A stretch of 64,000 nucleotides of DNA from Asaia platycodi JCM 25414 (lineage in GTDB: Bacteria > Pseudomonadota > Alphaproteobacteria > Acetobacterales > Acetobacteraceae), in the NCBI RefSeq assembly GCF_000614545.1, contig NZ_BAKW01000012.1, positions 1 through 64,000 on the forward strand, given 5' to 3'. The translations under genes were made by a program, and so were the position numbers. The notes beneath the pieces are model-generated. The model did no database searches, was not told the DNA's origin, and worked only from the letters and a program-made list of their open reading frames with translations. Position 1 is the first letter of the stretch. Each line of letters begins with the position of its first letter. This document shows positions 9,207 to 20,311 of the stretch, in pieces.

Positions 9207-9898
9207 CTAATTGGCGCGCAGAGCTCGATGGCCCCCATGGCGGCGAGATCCCACCTGATCTGGAGCGGCTCCGACCCTTTATAGGCACCAACATGCACAT
9301 GCGGGTTGCGTGCGACGCCATTATTGCCGTCGACGGCCACCACATCGCCTGCTTTTACGCGGTCACCGGCCTTGACCCGGATATCCTGCACATGGGCGTA
9401 GACAACCTCTACCCCATCCTGTCGTCTGAACAGGATCATGCTCGCAGGCGGTCTGCCCAAGGCCCCCGGCACATTGACCACCGGATTGACATGCACATAG
9501 GACACCACGGCATCGAAGGGCGCGTGAACGGGCGCCTGCCAGCCATACCAGTCCTCGTTTTTCTCGCCGGATCCTTTATACAGCCGATTGAACCCGGCAG
9601 CGTCCAAAGCCCCGCCGACAACCAGGCAATCCGTGCCCAGCGCATCACCGGCTGTTATCAACTGGCCCAGAGGATGCTCCCCGCAGACGAAGGGTTTGTC
9701 GAAAAGCGGCGCCAGCGTGACCTGATGAATCACCTTCGATTCACGCACGATTTCTTCCAGACCGGGCGGCAGGTTCATGGCCTTTAGCTTTTCATGATAG
9801 GCGCGCAGCAATGCGGTGCTGGGCGTTGCCGACGCCTGAAAGCCGGGCCCCAGCAGGGACAGGAGAACAAGTAGCGCCATTTTCCGGGCTGAATTCAT
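9207..9898 (-). CDS. Secreted M23-type peptidase (frameshifted near the end)
   Basis: ATG at 9898 begins a signal peptide (KMALLVLLSLLGPGFQASA) followed by about 210 residues. The C-terminal half has the LytM/M23 layout: YAHV, a KAGDRVKAGDVVAV repeat and GNNGVARNPHVHVG, matching the metal-binding HxH. These zinc peptidases cut peptide cross-links in peptidoglycan, though the first zinc ligand is not obvious here. As read, the frame runs on to 8963 inside the opposite-strand DUF1330 gene. One added base near 9235 instead yields a short ending ALRAN and a stop at 9207, immediately before a terminator hairpin, which I take as the real end. Confidence 0.75.
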
Positions 9899-10126
9899 GA
9901 AGCAAACCCTTTTCACTACGACCGCGTCAATAGAAGGCACTGCCGCCATGAAGACGCTTTTCGGCGAGACCCACCACTTTCGGGGCCGGTCATCATGCCT
10001 GCCAGGATGACATAATGTGAGAGTCTGGACGAACAGGGTGCGTTCACGTTCTCTTGGGGTAGAACAGCTTATTCGAGCTCTGCGCGCCCGCTTCTGACAC
10101 CCGGCCCCTCACATATCGAAGGTTTC

Positions 10127-11377
10127 ATGTCCTCACTCAGCCTGTTCGCCATTCTGCTGACGCTTTGCACCATTTGTGGTATTCTCAACTACAAGCTGCT
10201 GCGGCTGCCCATGACCATCGGCATCCTGCTGATCGCCATGATTGGGTCACTCGTGGTGAAGGCGCTCGACATCGCGTTACCGCATGTCGATCTGCATACC
10301 TTGCCCATGAATTTGCTGAATTCGGCCGATCTGCCGGGAAACCTGCTGGACGGTGCACTTTCCTTCCTGCTTTTTGCGGGTGCCTTGCAGGTCAATACGC
10401 GAGAGTTGATGGCGCGAAAGTTCTCCGTTCTCTTTCTCGCCATCGTAGGGACCATTCTCGCCGTTTTCCTCCTCGGGGGGGCCATGTACTGGGTGATGGC
10501 AGCTGTTGGTCTGCCCATGCCCTTTCTCTGGTGCGTTGTGCTCGGCGCCATTCTCGCCCCCACCGACCCGGTCTCTGTGGTGGGTATGCTGCGCCGCCTC
10601 GGTCTTCCGGGGCCCATACAGGCAATTTTCGCAGGCGAGAGCCTGTTCAATGACGGGATCAGCATCGTCATTTTCGGCCTCGCCATGACGCTCGTCACCG
10701 GAGAGGCGCATCACCTGACCCTGCTCGATGCGCTTGAGGCGTTCGGTCTCGAAGCGGTCGGCGGTAGTGCATTGGGTTTTATCGCCGGTATGATCGGCCT
10801 ACTCTGCTTTCGGGCAGCACGCGACAGCCACCTCCAGCTTCTGGTCTCGCTCAGCCTGGCGGCGGGCACATTCAGTCTGGCCCATGCATTGGGCATGTCC
10901 GGCCCCATCGCTGTGGTGGTGGCAGGTCTCTGTCTCGGTAGCGAGCGCGCCAAAAGCGCCATGGACGATCATGCCCGCGAGGAGCTCAACAGCTTCTGGA
11001 CGCTGGTCGATGAGGTTCTGAACGCGCTGCTCTTTCTGATGATCGGCTTCGAGGTGCTGGCCACCATTCCAGGCATGCACGCCTTGTGGGCGCTGCTTCT
11101 GGGTATTCCGCTCTCGATTGCCGCGCGCGCGATCAGCGTGTTTCTGGCCATTCTGCCGATCCATCTCTACGGCGAAGATCGCGGGCGCATGCTGGCGGTT
11201 CTCACCTGGGGCGGATTGCGTGGCGGCATTTCGCTCTCGCTCGCCCTCACCCTGCCTTCCGGTCCGATGAAGGATATTCTGGCGCCTATCTGCTACGGCA
11301 TCGTGGTGTTCACCATTCTGGTTCAGGGCCTAACGATGGAGCGCGTGGCGCTGTATTTCTACCCCAAGAGCAAATAG
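10127..11377 (+). CDS. CPA1-family Na+/H+ antiporter (NhaP type)
   Basis: The 416-residue inner-membrane protein has about twelve hydrophobic segments. It carries the CPA1 ion-binding signatures APTDPVSVVGML and AGESLFNDGISIVIF in the middle third and a late LTWGGLRGGISLSLAL segment, so it should exchange cytoplasmic Na+ (or K+) for protons. No C-terminal regulatory TrkA domain is present; the protein ends right after the membrane part. It stands alone after a 228-base gap and converges on comEC with only three bases between the stops. Confidence 0.92.
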   Translation: MSSLSLFAILLTLCTICGILNYKLLRLPMTIGILLIAMIGSLVVKALDIALPHVDLHTLPMNLLNSADLPGNLLDGALSFLLFAGALQVNTRELMARKFSVLFLAIVGTILAVFLLGGAMYWVMAAVGLPMPFLWCVVLGAILAPTDPVSVVGMLRRLGLPGPIQAIFAGESLFNDGISIVIFGLAMTLVTGEAHHLTLLDALEAFGLEAVGGSALGFIAGMIGLLCFRAARDSHLQLLVSLSLAAGTFSLAHALGMSGPIAVVVAGLCLGSERAKSAMDDHAREELNSFWTLVDEVLNALLFLMIGFEVLATIPGMHALWALLLGIPLSIAARAISVFLAILPIHLYGEDRGRMLAVLTWGGLRGGISLSLALTLPSGPMKDILAPICYGIVVFTILVQGLTMERVALYFYPKSK

Positions 11378-11380
11378 TCC

Positions 11381-13478
11381 CTATTCCGTCTGCGCCAGGG
11401 GCAGGTTCGGCACGCCCCGAAACCCGACGCGTGGCACCCAGAGCCGCGCGCCGCGCCAGGAGCGATCAGAGACCATTTCGAGGCCGTCTCCCTGCGTCCT
11501 GAGCAAGACGGCACCATCGCGCCATACCGTAAAGCGATCAATGAAACCGCCGGGATGACAGTCTTCGGGCAGGGGAACAGCGCTGACGACAAAGACACTC
11601 TTGTGACAAGCCGAAATACGGCTTTCAGGAGAGGGCGGCGCGAACCAGATCGTGACGGACTGACCACCCAGCAAAAGCGTGCATCCGGTCGATATGCAGG
11701 CTGGGCTCCCGGAACTCGCCATGACAGGCAGTGGCCAGGCACGCTGCCATGCCTCGAGAACGCGGGTTTCGAGCCCGTTATGCGGCCCGGCCACCCAGTG
11801 GTGATTTTCCTGAAAAGCAATCACGCCGGCATCGGGCGACACCAGCAGAACCGGGCTCTCGCCAAAAACCGGCGATGCCACACCGAGCAGGATGAGAGGC
11901 AGAAATACGAAACGCGCCTTTCCCCTCCAAAGGCAGAGCCCCGCCAACCCGGCCATGTAGAGGATCAGCCCTTCCCAGCCCATATGCGGGACAGGCACAT
12001 GCGCCATCGGGAAAGCGGCGACACGCTCGGCCAAGAACGAGATCAGACCGATCCCCTGCCCCATCACCCAGAGCGGCGCTCCCGACAGACCGAACGGCAT
12101 GAGCAGCAGCGCGCACAGCCCCGCAGGCATGACGCAGAATGCGGCAATCGGCACCGCCAGAAGATTGGCCAGAATAAACCAGGCTGGAAACTGCCGAAAC
12201 CCGCCATGACCAGAGGCAGGGTCGCCCCGCCTGCCAGCGCACTGGTGAGAGAGAGCAGGACGAAATAGTGCCCGACCCCGTTCTTCTTTCCCTGTTCGGC
12301 ACGCCTGACGAAATACGGACGCAGCGCCTCATACCCCGCAATCAGCGCCATGACGGCAGCAAACGACATCTGGAAAGAGAGATCCAGCACCAGAACGGGA
12401 GACGTCATGAGCAGTATGAGCGCCACCAGCGCAAGAGAACGCATCGACAGCACGCGCCGCCCGCTCAGGAGGGCCAGTGTCGCAAGCCCCGCCATGCCCA
12501 GACTACGCAAGGCGGGCAGGTGAAACCCGGTGAGGGCGACATAGACCAAGCCTGCGATCAATGCCGCCAATGCAGCAATCTCACGGCAGGGCAGGCGCAG
12601 CCCCAGCCAGGGCCAGAGCACCAGTGCCTGTCTGGTCATGACGAAGATCGCCCCCATGACCAGACCCAGATGCAGCCCGGCAACGGCAAGAATATGGGCG
12701 AGACCGGATGCTGCATAAGCCGCTCGGCTCTGCTGGCTGATCCCTTCGCCATGACCCGCCAGCAGGGTCGAGGCAATGGCGGCGCGCTGACCCGAGAGAT
12801 GGCGCGCGATCTCCGCCGCAATCCGCACGCGCCAACGCCCGAGTGCATGGCCCTGCGGCGGCTGCACTATGTCAGGCACACCGAGCACGCGCCCCGTTCC
12901 GGCCAGGCCATCGAACCAGGCTTCTCTCTGACGGTCGCGCCCACCGGGAAAATCAGGCCAGTCAGGCGGCCTCAGCACGGCACGCAGCCGCACCATCATG
13001 CCCGGTGCGTAGTTCTTTTCGTCATGGGTAAAGAGCAGCAAATCGCGTCGCAGCGGCGCCATGCCGATATCGACCCCGGTTTCGAACACTGCTTGATGGA
13101 TACGCAGGCGCTGAAGCATTTGCCCTGCCTCACCACTGCGCGACACATCACTGATGACTCCGCGCATGGTGACCGACAGCGAGGGCAAGGCAGGCATGGG
13201 AGCTGACGCCAAGCCTGACCGCGTGCCGCCAGAAACCCCAGACTTACCAATAGCACCGCAAAACCCAGTGCGCGTGTCGTCAGACGCCGCCAGCCAATTG
13301 ACAGCAGCACCAGCCCCAGAGCGGCGCAAGCACTCGCCCATTCATAGCCAGGTTCGTAACGGGGGAGGAAATAAAACAGGCTCCCCATGGCCCAGGCGAT
13401 GGGGAGCCACGCGGTCAAAGCGCGGCCCTGGGCGAGGAGGCGGAACTCAAGACTGGCGGCGATACGGGCGGGAGTCAC
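11381..13478 (-). CDS. comEC: ComEC/Rec2 DNA-uptake channel (frameshifted twice)
   Basis: Three consecutive frames join near 13207 and 12180; one added base at each restores about 699 residues. The N-terminal soluble DUF4131-like region (about residues 1-200) precedes the Competence membrane domain, recognisable from GHGEGISQQSRAAYAASGLA and HILAVAGLHLGLV and a long series of membrane helices. ComEC forms the inner-membrane channel for single-stranded DNA during transformation. No metallo-beta-lactamase domain is visible at the C-terminus, as in many alphaproteobacterial versions. The start is a GTG at 13478. Together with dprA (19.1 kb) it means two competence genes lie within 8 kb. Confidence 0.85.
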
Positions 13479-13500
13479 GGGGCGTTGCCTCGCACCCCAA

Positions 13501-13530
13501 CGAAGGGCAGTCGCCCTTCGGAAACCCCTG
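13501..13530. repeat. Intergenic GGGCGAC-type hairpin, copy 1
   Basis: The 20-base near-perfect palindrome CGAAGGGCAGTCGCCCTTCG is followed by GAAACCCC. A very similar element lies at 14666-14687. It sits between comEC and the purine permease gene and may act as a terminator or as part of a dispersed repeat family. Confidence 0.5.
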
Positions 13531-13541
13531 ACTGGAAGTTA

Positions 13542-14611
13542 TCAGGGGGCGGAGGGGACATGGTCTTGGTAGCGGTCCCAGTGCCTGATCAGCTCCGCCA
13601 CAACAGGTGCGCCAGCACGCTCGTTATTATCGAAAGCCACATTCTGGCCGGGGCCTCATCGCCCATAGACTGGGTGAGCGGCACTCCCGGTGGCGGCATG
13701 GACGGATTCGAACCCGAACGCAGCACCATGATGCGGTCAGGCGCGACATAGCCCCATGCTGAAAGGAGCCGCATTTCCCTCTGGTTAGTCTGGCTCTCTT
13801 CATTGGTCATGACGAAAACGCCCTGACCCTTCGTCCAGAGCTTCACCCAATCCTGCGCCCAGTTATTGCGTGCCTCGCCATGCCAGTAACGCAGCGCACC
13901 CAATGTCTCGCCCATCATAACCACAGGTGGCTTGCTGGCGGGCAGGGTTGCAGGCCAGACCTTGCGTCGGCGGGCAATCTCGGGATCGTCTGCCAGCTTG
14001 ACTCCCCGGCTCAGATCATACGCCCAGCGTGCCAGACCCTGATCGAGCGGATAGGCCTTGGTGAGCTGCGCCACATCGGTGACCGAGCCATAATGATTGG
14101 CGTCTTGCGGCAGCGTGTTGGGCCGTTCAGCACCGATCGCATAAAGCCCGTAGGGCCAGTCTTTGGGAATGGCGCGATCGTCCAGTTCACGCAGTGCATC
14201 GCCATCGACCACCCAGCGTGCCCAGGCGACGCTGCCGACAGAGGCCACATTCGGATTGACGCCCGAAATACCTGTGAAGATCCAGTAGGTCTTTTTCAGA
14301 TCGAACGCCGGGTCGAGCGCCAGCGCCATCAGCTCGCTCGACCCCGACCGCAGAACCAATCCGTAAACACCTTGCGCATTACGTCGCAACACAGGCTCTT
14401 TCACGCCGCGCACCGGCACGGACTCGATCAGGTGCTCGCGCTCGACCCAATTCTGGTATTCGCCTGGCGCATCACCCGTATCAGCACCGTTTTCCCATCC
14501 GGCAACAATAATTACTTTGGGTGCAACAGGATTTTCTGCCCGAGCGGACGCAGCACTCCCCAGACAGAGCGCGGCAGAAACGAGGAGCGTACAGGCAAAA
14601 GATCTTTTCAT
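13542..14611 (-). CDS. Purine nucleoside permease-like periplasmic protein (frameshifted near the end)
   Basis: A signal peptide (cleavage after ASARA) leads into the NUP family fold: KVIIVAGWENGADTGD, WIFTGISGVNPNVASVGSVAWARWVVDGD and VMTNEESQTN. The protein resembles nucleoside phosphorylases but is secreted and was described as a purine nucleoside permease in fungi. In bacteria the role is uncertain, perhaps periplasmic nucleoside cleavage. As read, the frame stops at 13589. Adding one base near 13656 gives the family ending NVAFDNNERAGAPVVAELI and moves the stop to 13542, for about 356 residues. Confidence 0.82.
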
Positions 14612-14665
14612 ATCGATATCGTGACATCGAATACCAGCCTATGCAAACCCTGACCAAACGGGCTC

Positions 14666-14687
14666 CCAAAGGGCGACCGCCCTTTGG
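14666..14687. repeat. Intergenic GGGCGAC-type hairpin, copy 2
   Basis: CCAAAGGGCG / CGCCCTTTGG forms a ten-base stem with a two-base loop, closely similar to the element at 13501. It lies in the 253-base gap upstream of gltX. The remainder of that gap shows no gene. Confidence 0.5.
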
Positions 14688-14864
14688 CGGGTTAGGGGGC
14701 TGGGCCCAATGCACCAGCAGCCAGCAAGGAGCCGCCTATACGGGGCGCTGCCCCTTTTATCGCTGTTCTTATGTTTCTGGCGGATCAAAATGCAGGGTGT
14801 GATCGCCTCCTCAACAAAGCGCGCTCAGGTAGTGTGGCGGGCTCGATCGTGCTATGCAGCCGCC

Positions 14865-16270
14865 ATGACCGTTCGCACACGCTTTGCCCCTTCTCCCACT
14901 GGCTTGCTGCATATCGGCAATGCCCGTGCAGCCCTCTTCAATTTCCTTTTCGCCCGCCATCATGGCGGGCAATTCCTGCTCAGGATCGAGGATACGGATC
15001 GCGAGCGCTCCACGCAGCGCGCAGTCGATGTGATCTTCGAGGGTCTGTCCTGGATGGGGATCGTGGCGGATGAAGAGCCCGTGTTCCAGTCCACACGACA
15101 GGGGCGCCATACGGAAGTGGCGCAGGAATTGCTGGCGAAGGGTCTGGCCTATCGCTGCTACTGCACCGCCGATGAATTGAAACAGATGCGCGAAGACGCC
15201 ATCGCGAACGGCCAGCCACCCCGCTATAACGGGATGTGGCGCGACCGCAACCCGTCCGAAGCCCCTGAGGGCGCGCCCTTTGCCGTACGTCTGAAGGCGC
15301 CGCGCGATGGCGAGACCGTGATCAATGATCTGGTTCAGGGCGAGGTCCGCGTGGCCAATGCCGAAATGGACGATCTGATTATCCTGCGCTCCGATGGCAC
15401 ACCGACCTATCTCCATGCCGTGGTCTGCGACGACCATGACATGGCCATCACCCATGTCATTCGCGGTGACGACCATCTGACGAACACCTTCCGTCAGGCC
15501 ATGATCTATCGCGCCATGGGCTGGGATCTGCCGCATTTCGCCCATCTGCCCCTCATTCACGGCCCCGATGGCGCCAAGCTGTCCAAGCGCCATGGCGCGC
15601 AGTCTGTGGTGGAATTTCGCGATGAAGGCTTCCTTCCGGAGGCACTGTGCAATTACCTGCTACGTCTTGGCTGGGGTCATGGCGATGCCGAGATCCTGAA
15701 CCGCGAAGAGCAGATCCGTCTGTTCGATCTGGATGGTGTGGGCCGCTCGCCCTCGCGTATGGACTACGTCAAGCTGACCCATCTCAATGGCGTTTATATG
15801 CGCGAGGCCGATGATGCGCGCCTGACCGACGACGTGATCGAGCGTCTGAAAGAGCGCGAGGACATCACGGTCGATGACGCGCTGCGCGCGCGCGTGCTGA
15901 CGCTCATGCCTGGCTCAAGGAACGCGCCAAGATGCTGACCGAGCTGGCCGATAGCGCGGCTTTTCTCGGGCGCTCCCTGCCCTTCACCTATGACGCCAAG
16001 GCGCAGAAGCAGCTTTCGGAAGAAGGCAAGGACGTGCTGCGCGGTGTCGCGCAGGCGCTCGCTCTGGTCGAGCCTTTCGAGGCTGGTGCCATCGACAGCG
16101 CGCTGCGTGAGTTTGCCGAAAGCAAGGCCATCAAGCTCGGTCAGGTCGCGCAGCCCCTGCGCGCCGCCATGACCGGCAGCACGGTTTCGCCCGGCATCGA
16201 TCTGACCCTGCAAGCCCTTGGCCGGGACGAGGTTCTGGCCCGTATAGGAGCCGCGATCGCGCATGGCTGA
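14865..16270 (+). CDS. gltX: Glutamate-tRNA ligase (frameshifted once)
   Basis: This class I synthetase charges tRNA-Glu (and often tRNA-Gln, for later amidation). The ATG at 14865 opens [20 protein letters not shown] with the HIGH signature; KLSKRHG is the KMSKS loop near residue 240. The frame breaks near 15910 (ATGCCTGGC, one C short) and resumes as an anticodon-binding domain of about 110 residues to 16270. The restored length of about 468 residues is normal. Because the enzyme is essential and both parts are perfectly conserved, the break is almost surely an assembly error. It overlaps pyrB by eight bases. Confidence 0.93.
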
Positions 16271-17204
16271 CCCGCTCGCCCGAAAGCACCATCTGCTCGG
16301 CCTCGAAGGCATGAGCGCTGAAGAGATCACGCCTTTTCTCGATCTCGCGGCGAATTATGCCTTGCTGAGCCGCTCGCGCACCGCGCCCCGCGATGCGTTG
16401 CGCGGCCGCACCGTGATCAACATGTTCTTTGAGGACAGCACTCGCACCCGCACCAGTTTCGAGCTGGCTGGCAAGCGTCTGGGAGCCGATGTCATCAACA
16501 TGACGGTGGCCACGTCTTCGGTGAACAAGGGCGAGACACTGCTCGATACGGCCGCCACGCTGAACGCCATGCGCTGCGACCTTCTGGTGGTGCGCCATGC
16601 CCAATCGGGCGCGCCTGCCCTGCTGGCGCAGAAGGTCGAGGCCAGCGTGGTCAATGCCGGTGACGGCATGCATGAGCACCCGACGCAGGCCCTGCTCGAT
16701 GCGCTGACGATAAAGCGCCATCTGGGTACGCTGAGCGGCCTTACCGTCGCGATCTGCGGCGATGTGGGCCATAGCCGGGTGGCACGCTCGAACATCCAGC
16801 TTCTGACCGCCATGGGCAGCAAGGTGCGTCTCGTTGGCCCGCCGACGCTGGTGCCTGCCGCCATGGCCTCTCTCGGGGACGTGTCGATCCATCACGATAT
16901 GGAAAGCGGGCTGCGTGATGCCGATGTGGTCATGACGCTGCGCCTGCAACGCGAGCGCATGGGCGCCGGTCTGGTGCCGAGCGCGCGCGAGTTCTTCCGA
17001 TTCTATGGTGTCGATAGCCGTCGCCTTGCGCTAGCCAAGCCAGGCGCGCTGGTGATGCATCCGGGACCGATGAACCGTGGCGTCGAGATCGCATCGGACG
17101 TGGCCGATTCGGTGCAGAGCGTCATTCAGGAACAGGTGGAAATGGGCGTCGCTGTGCGCATGGCCGTTCTCGACCGACTTTCACGCATGCGGACAGCGTC
17201 ATGA
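16263..17204 (+). CDS. pyrB: Aspartate carbamoyltransferase catalytic subunit
   Basis: This 313-residue enzyme makes carbamoyl-aspartate, the committed step of pyrimidine synthesis. The carbamoyl-phosphate loop [15 protein letters not shown], the [14 protein letters not shown] aspartate site and HPGPMNRG are intact. The four-base overlap with the following pyrC' gene mirrors the pyrB-pyrC' arrangement in which the second protein is a structural partner. No pyrI regulatory subunit is present. Confidence 0.96.
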   Translation: MADPLARKHHLLGLEGMSAEEITPFLDLAANYALLSRSRTAPRDALRGRTVINMFFEDSTRTRTSFELAGKRLGADVINMTVATSSVNKGETLLDTAATLNAMRCDLLVVRHAQSGAPALLAQKVEASVVNAGDGMHEHPTQALLDALTIKRHLGTLSGLTVAICGDVGHSRVARSNIQLLTAMGSKVRLVGPPTLVPAAMASLGDVSIHHDMESGLRDADVVMTLRLQRERMGAGLVPSAREFFRFYGVDSRRLALAKPGALVMHPGPMNRGVEIASDVADSVQSVIQEQVEMGVAVRMAVLDRLSRMRTAS

Positions 17205-18492
17205 CCGATCTTGTTTTTGAAAATATCCGTCTGATCGATCCCGAAGCTGGCACGGACGTCTCCGGTCGTCTTCTGGTCAGAGAGGGCCGCATCGCCGGTC
17301 AAGACAAGGCGGGCGCCGAGGGCAGGCCGGAAAACGCCCAGATCATCAATGGCAAGGGCGCGGTCCTTTCCCCGGGTCTGGTTGATATGCGTGTCGCCAT
17401 CGGCGAACCGGGCTTCGAATATCGCGAAACCATCGCCTCCTGTGCACGCGCCGCCGTTTCGGGCGGTGTGACGACCCTGGCGGCCCTGCCGAACTCGAAG
17501 CCTGCCATTGACGAGCCTGCCTCGTGCGCCTGCTTCGTGGTCGTGGCGAAGAGACGGGTCTTGTTAGCATCCTACCCTATGGCGCCCTGACAAAAGGCTG
17601 CAATGGTGAGGAGATGGCCGAACTCGGCATGCTGCGCGAAGCGGGTGCCGTGGCTTTTACCGATGGCATTCATGCCATCGCCGATACCAAGCGTATGCGC
17701 CAGCTTCTGGCTTACGCCAAGGGCATCGACGCCCTTGTGGTGCAGCATCCTGAAGACTCTTCCCTCGCAAAGGGCGGCACAGCCACGGCGGGCGCACTCG
17801 CAACGCGTATGGGTCTGGCCCAGATTCCGGCGGCAGCTGAGGCCATTCTGATCGCACGCGATATCCGCCTTGCAGAGATGACGGGCGCAAGACTGCATTT
17901 CGGTCATGTCTCGACGGGCGAGGGATTGACCCTGATCCGTCAGGCCAAGGCGCGCGGACTGGCCATTACCTGCGACACGGCCCCACCCTATTTCGCGCTC
18001 AACGAAGACGCGATCGGCGAATTTCGCACCTATGCCAAACTCTCCCCGCCCCTGCGTGCAGAAGACGACCGACTGGCTGTCTGTGCGGCGCTGGCCGATG
18101 GGACGATCGACGTCATCGCCTCCGACCATGCGCCTTGGGATGCCGATGACAAGCGCCTGCCTTTCGCTCAGGCGAGTGCAGGTGGGACGGGTCTGACCAC
18201 GTTGCTCGGTGTCGGTCTCTCTCTCGTGCATGAGGGGACGCTGACACTGCCGCAACTGATCGCCCTGATCACACGCAATCCGGCGCGCCTGCTTGGCAGC
18301 GACGCGGGAACGCTGCGCGACGGCGCCAGCGCCGATCTGTGCCTGTTCGACCCCGATTCCGACTGGGTAGTCGAGGCTGGCAGCCAGCCCGGTCGCGCCC
18401 AGAACACCCCGTTTGACGGTCGCAGCCTCAAGGGACGCGTTCTCGGCACATGGAAAGCCGGTCGGCGTGTCTATGGCGGAGAAGCAGCATGA
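17201..18492 (+). CDS. pyrC': Non-catalytic dihydroorotase homologue PyrC' (frameshifted once)
   Basis: Restoring one C near 17520 (GCCTCGTG) joins two frames into about 430 residues with an amidohydrolase fold. The metal-binding HxH of active dihydroorotases, normally DMHVHLREPG, reads [10 protein letters not shown] here, and the usual PHH motif reads APPYF. ASDHAP near the C-terminus survives. This is the pattern of the inactive PyrC' proteins that hold aspartate carbamoyltransferase in a dodecamer, for example in Pseudomonas. I infer a scaffold role with PyrB, and that a catalytic dihydroorotase is encoded elsewhere. Many annotations will call it pyrC. Confidence 0.82.
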
Positions 18493-19138
18493 TCACACGC
18501 TGCTGACGCCGGGTTTCCTGCTCTGCGCGGGGCTGGCCTATCTGATCGGCAGTATCCCTTTTGGCCTGTTGATCAGCCATATCGGCGGGGCGGGGGACAT
18601 TCGCAAGATCGGGTCGGGCAATATCGGCGCCACCAATGTGCTGCGCACCGGGCGCAAGGGGCTAGCAGCAGCCACACTGCTGCTCGATGCCCTCAAGGGG
18701 GCGCTTGCGGTTCTGATCGTCCGGCTTTTGCTCGATGCAGATCTGCAGACCGGTATGGCCATTGTCGGGATCAGCGTCGTGATCGGTCATTGTTTTCCGG
18801 TCTGGCTCGGCTTTCGTGGCGGCAAAGGGGTCGCAACCGGGCTGGGCGTGCTTTTCGCCCTCTGCTGGCCGGTAGGCATTGCCTGCTGCATCGTCTGGCT
18901 TGCCGTGGCGAAGCTCTCGCATATCTCGTCTGCCGGTGCCCTTGCTGCTTTTGCTGTGGCGCCTTTTCTAATGCCGCCGCTCAGTGAGCAGCCGGTCCAC
19001 AGTCCGTTACCCATTGCCACGTTGATTCTGACGCTCATCATCCTGCTGCGCCATACCAGCAACATCAAACGCCTGCTTCTGGGACGGGAATCGCGGATCA
19101 ATATCGACCCGCCACCGCAGAAGAAGCGGGAAATCTGA
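18473..19138 (+). CDS. plsY: Glycerol-3-phosphate acyltransferase PlsY
   Basis: The 221-residue inner-membrane enzyme transfers acyl groups from acyl-phosphate to glycerol-3-phosphate, the first step of phospholipid synthesis. It has five to six hydrophobic segments and the three PlsY motifs: YLIGSIPFG, IGSGNIGATNVLRTGRK and GHCFPVWLGFRGGKGVATG. The ATG at 18473 overlaps the end of pyrC' by 20 bases. A 20-residue longer form is possible but not needed by the family. Confidence 0.93.
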   Translation: MAEKQHDHTLLTPGFLLCAGLAYLIGSIPFGLLISHIGGAGDIRKIGSGNIGATNVLRTGRKGLAAATLLLDALKGALAVLIVRLLLDADLQTGMAIVGISVVIGHCFPVWLGFRGGKGVATGLGVLFALCWPVGIACCIVWLAVAKLSHISSAGALAAFAVAPFLMPPLSEQPVHSPLPIATLILTLIILLRHTSNIKRLLLGRESRINIDPPPQKKREI

Positions 19139-19144
19139 CCGCCG

Positions 19145-20270
19145 ATGCCTCCCCTTTCCTCGGCTGCGGAACGCATCGATATGGTGCGTCTCGCCCGGAC
19201 TGATGGGATCGGGCCGGTCAATTTCCGACGTCTTCTGAACGAACACGGCGCGGCCAGCGCGGCCATCGACGCCCTGCCGAGCGTGCCGCAAGGCGGGGCG
19301 ACGGGCAGGCGTCAACATTCCCTCAACCGAATCGATCGAAGAGGAACAGGCGGCACTCGAACGCTTCGGCGGTCGGCTTCTGGTGCTTGGCGATCGCGAT
19401 TACCCGCCCCTTCTTGCGCGCATTCCCGATGCGCCGCCTGTCCTGAGTATCTGGGGCAGGGCTGAGCTGCTGTCCGGGCGCGCCATAGGTATCGTGGGTG
19501 CTCGCAATGCCTCGGCAGGGGGCCTGCGCATCGCCGATAGCCTGAGCGGCGCTCTGGCGCTGGAAGGCTGCGTGATCGTCTCGGGCCTCGCACGCGGCAT
19601 CGATTCCGTGGCCCATCGGGCGGCGCTGCATCCCGGCATGACAATCGGCGCCGCAGCGGGTGGGCTCGACTGTTTTTATCCACCGGAAAATGAAAGTCTC
19701 TATCGCGCCGTGGCCGAACGCGGCTGCGTCGTGACCGAAGCCCCGCTCGGGACCATTCCTCAGGCCAGTCACTTTCCACGGCGCAACCGGTTGATCGCAG
19801 GACTGTCGCTTGGGGTCGTTCTGGTCGAGGCGGCCTTGCGATCCGGCACGCTGATTACTGCGCGCCTTGCCCTCGATTACGGGCGCGACGTCTTTGCCGT
19901 ACCGGGCTCCCCGCTCGATCCGCGCTCCCGCGGTGGCAATGACCTGCTGCGCCAAGGGGCGATTCTGACCGAAACAGCCCAGGACGTACTGAGCCAGATC
20001 GACAGCGGAAGAGGCCCGCGCATGATTACGGAATGGACCGGCCTGCCGGGGTTTTCAGAACCGGCAGCACCCGGTTTCACCCCCGCGCCGACACCGGAAG
20101 ACGTGCGTGACACAATACGCGATCTGCTCTCTCCCACAGCCGTAGCAGTTGACGACATCGTGGCGCGCTGCCAGTTCTCGGTATCCATGGTGCTGTCCGC
20201 CCTGTCAGAACTCGAACTTGGCGGCATAGCGACCTTCCTTCCCGGGGGTCAGGTTGTGCTGTCAGCCTGA
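19145..20270 (+). CDS. dprA: DNA-processing protein DprA (frameshifted)
   Basis: The N-terminal SAM-like part (RLARTDGIGPVNFRRLL) and the Rossmann-like core are in different frames. Two added G bases (near 19280 and 19299), or one base removed, reconnect them. The core shows VGARNASAGG, VSGLARGIDSVAH, GLDCFYPPEN, FPRRNRLIAGLS and VEAALRSGTLITA, all DprA hallmarks, and a C-terminal winged-helix domain ends the protein at about 375 residues. DprA loads RecA onto incoming single-stranded DNA during transformation. Neighbouring topA and plsY are frequent partners in this order of bacteria. Confidence 0.9.
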
Positions 20271-20311
20271 TTCGCCGCGTCCGAGCAGGCCGAAGCGGTT
20301 CTGGAGTAGAG

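Noticed and set aside
13704-13716. GGATTCGAACCCG, like the T-arm of a tRNA on either strand
   Set aside because: It lies in the coding sequence of the purine permease gene and no acceptor, D or anticodon stems can be built around it.
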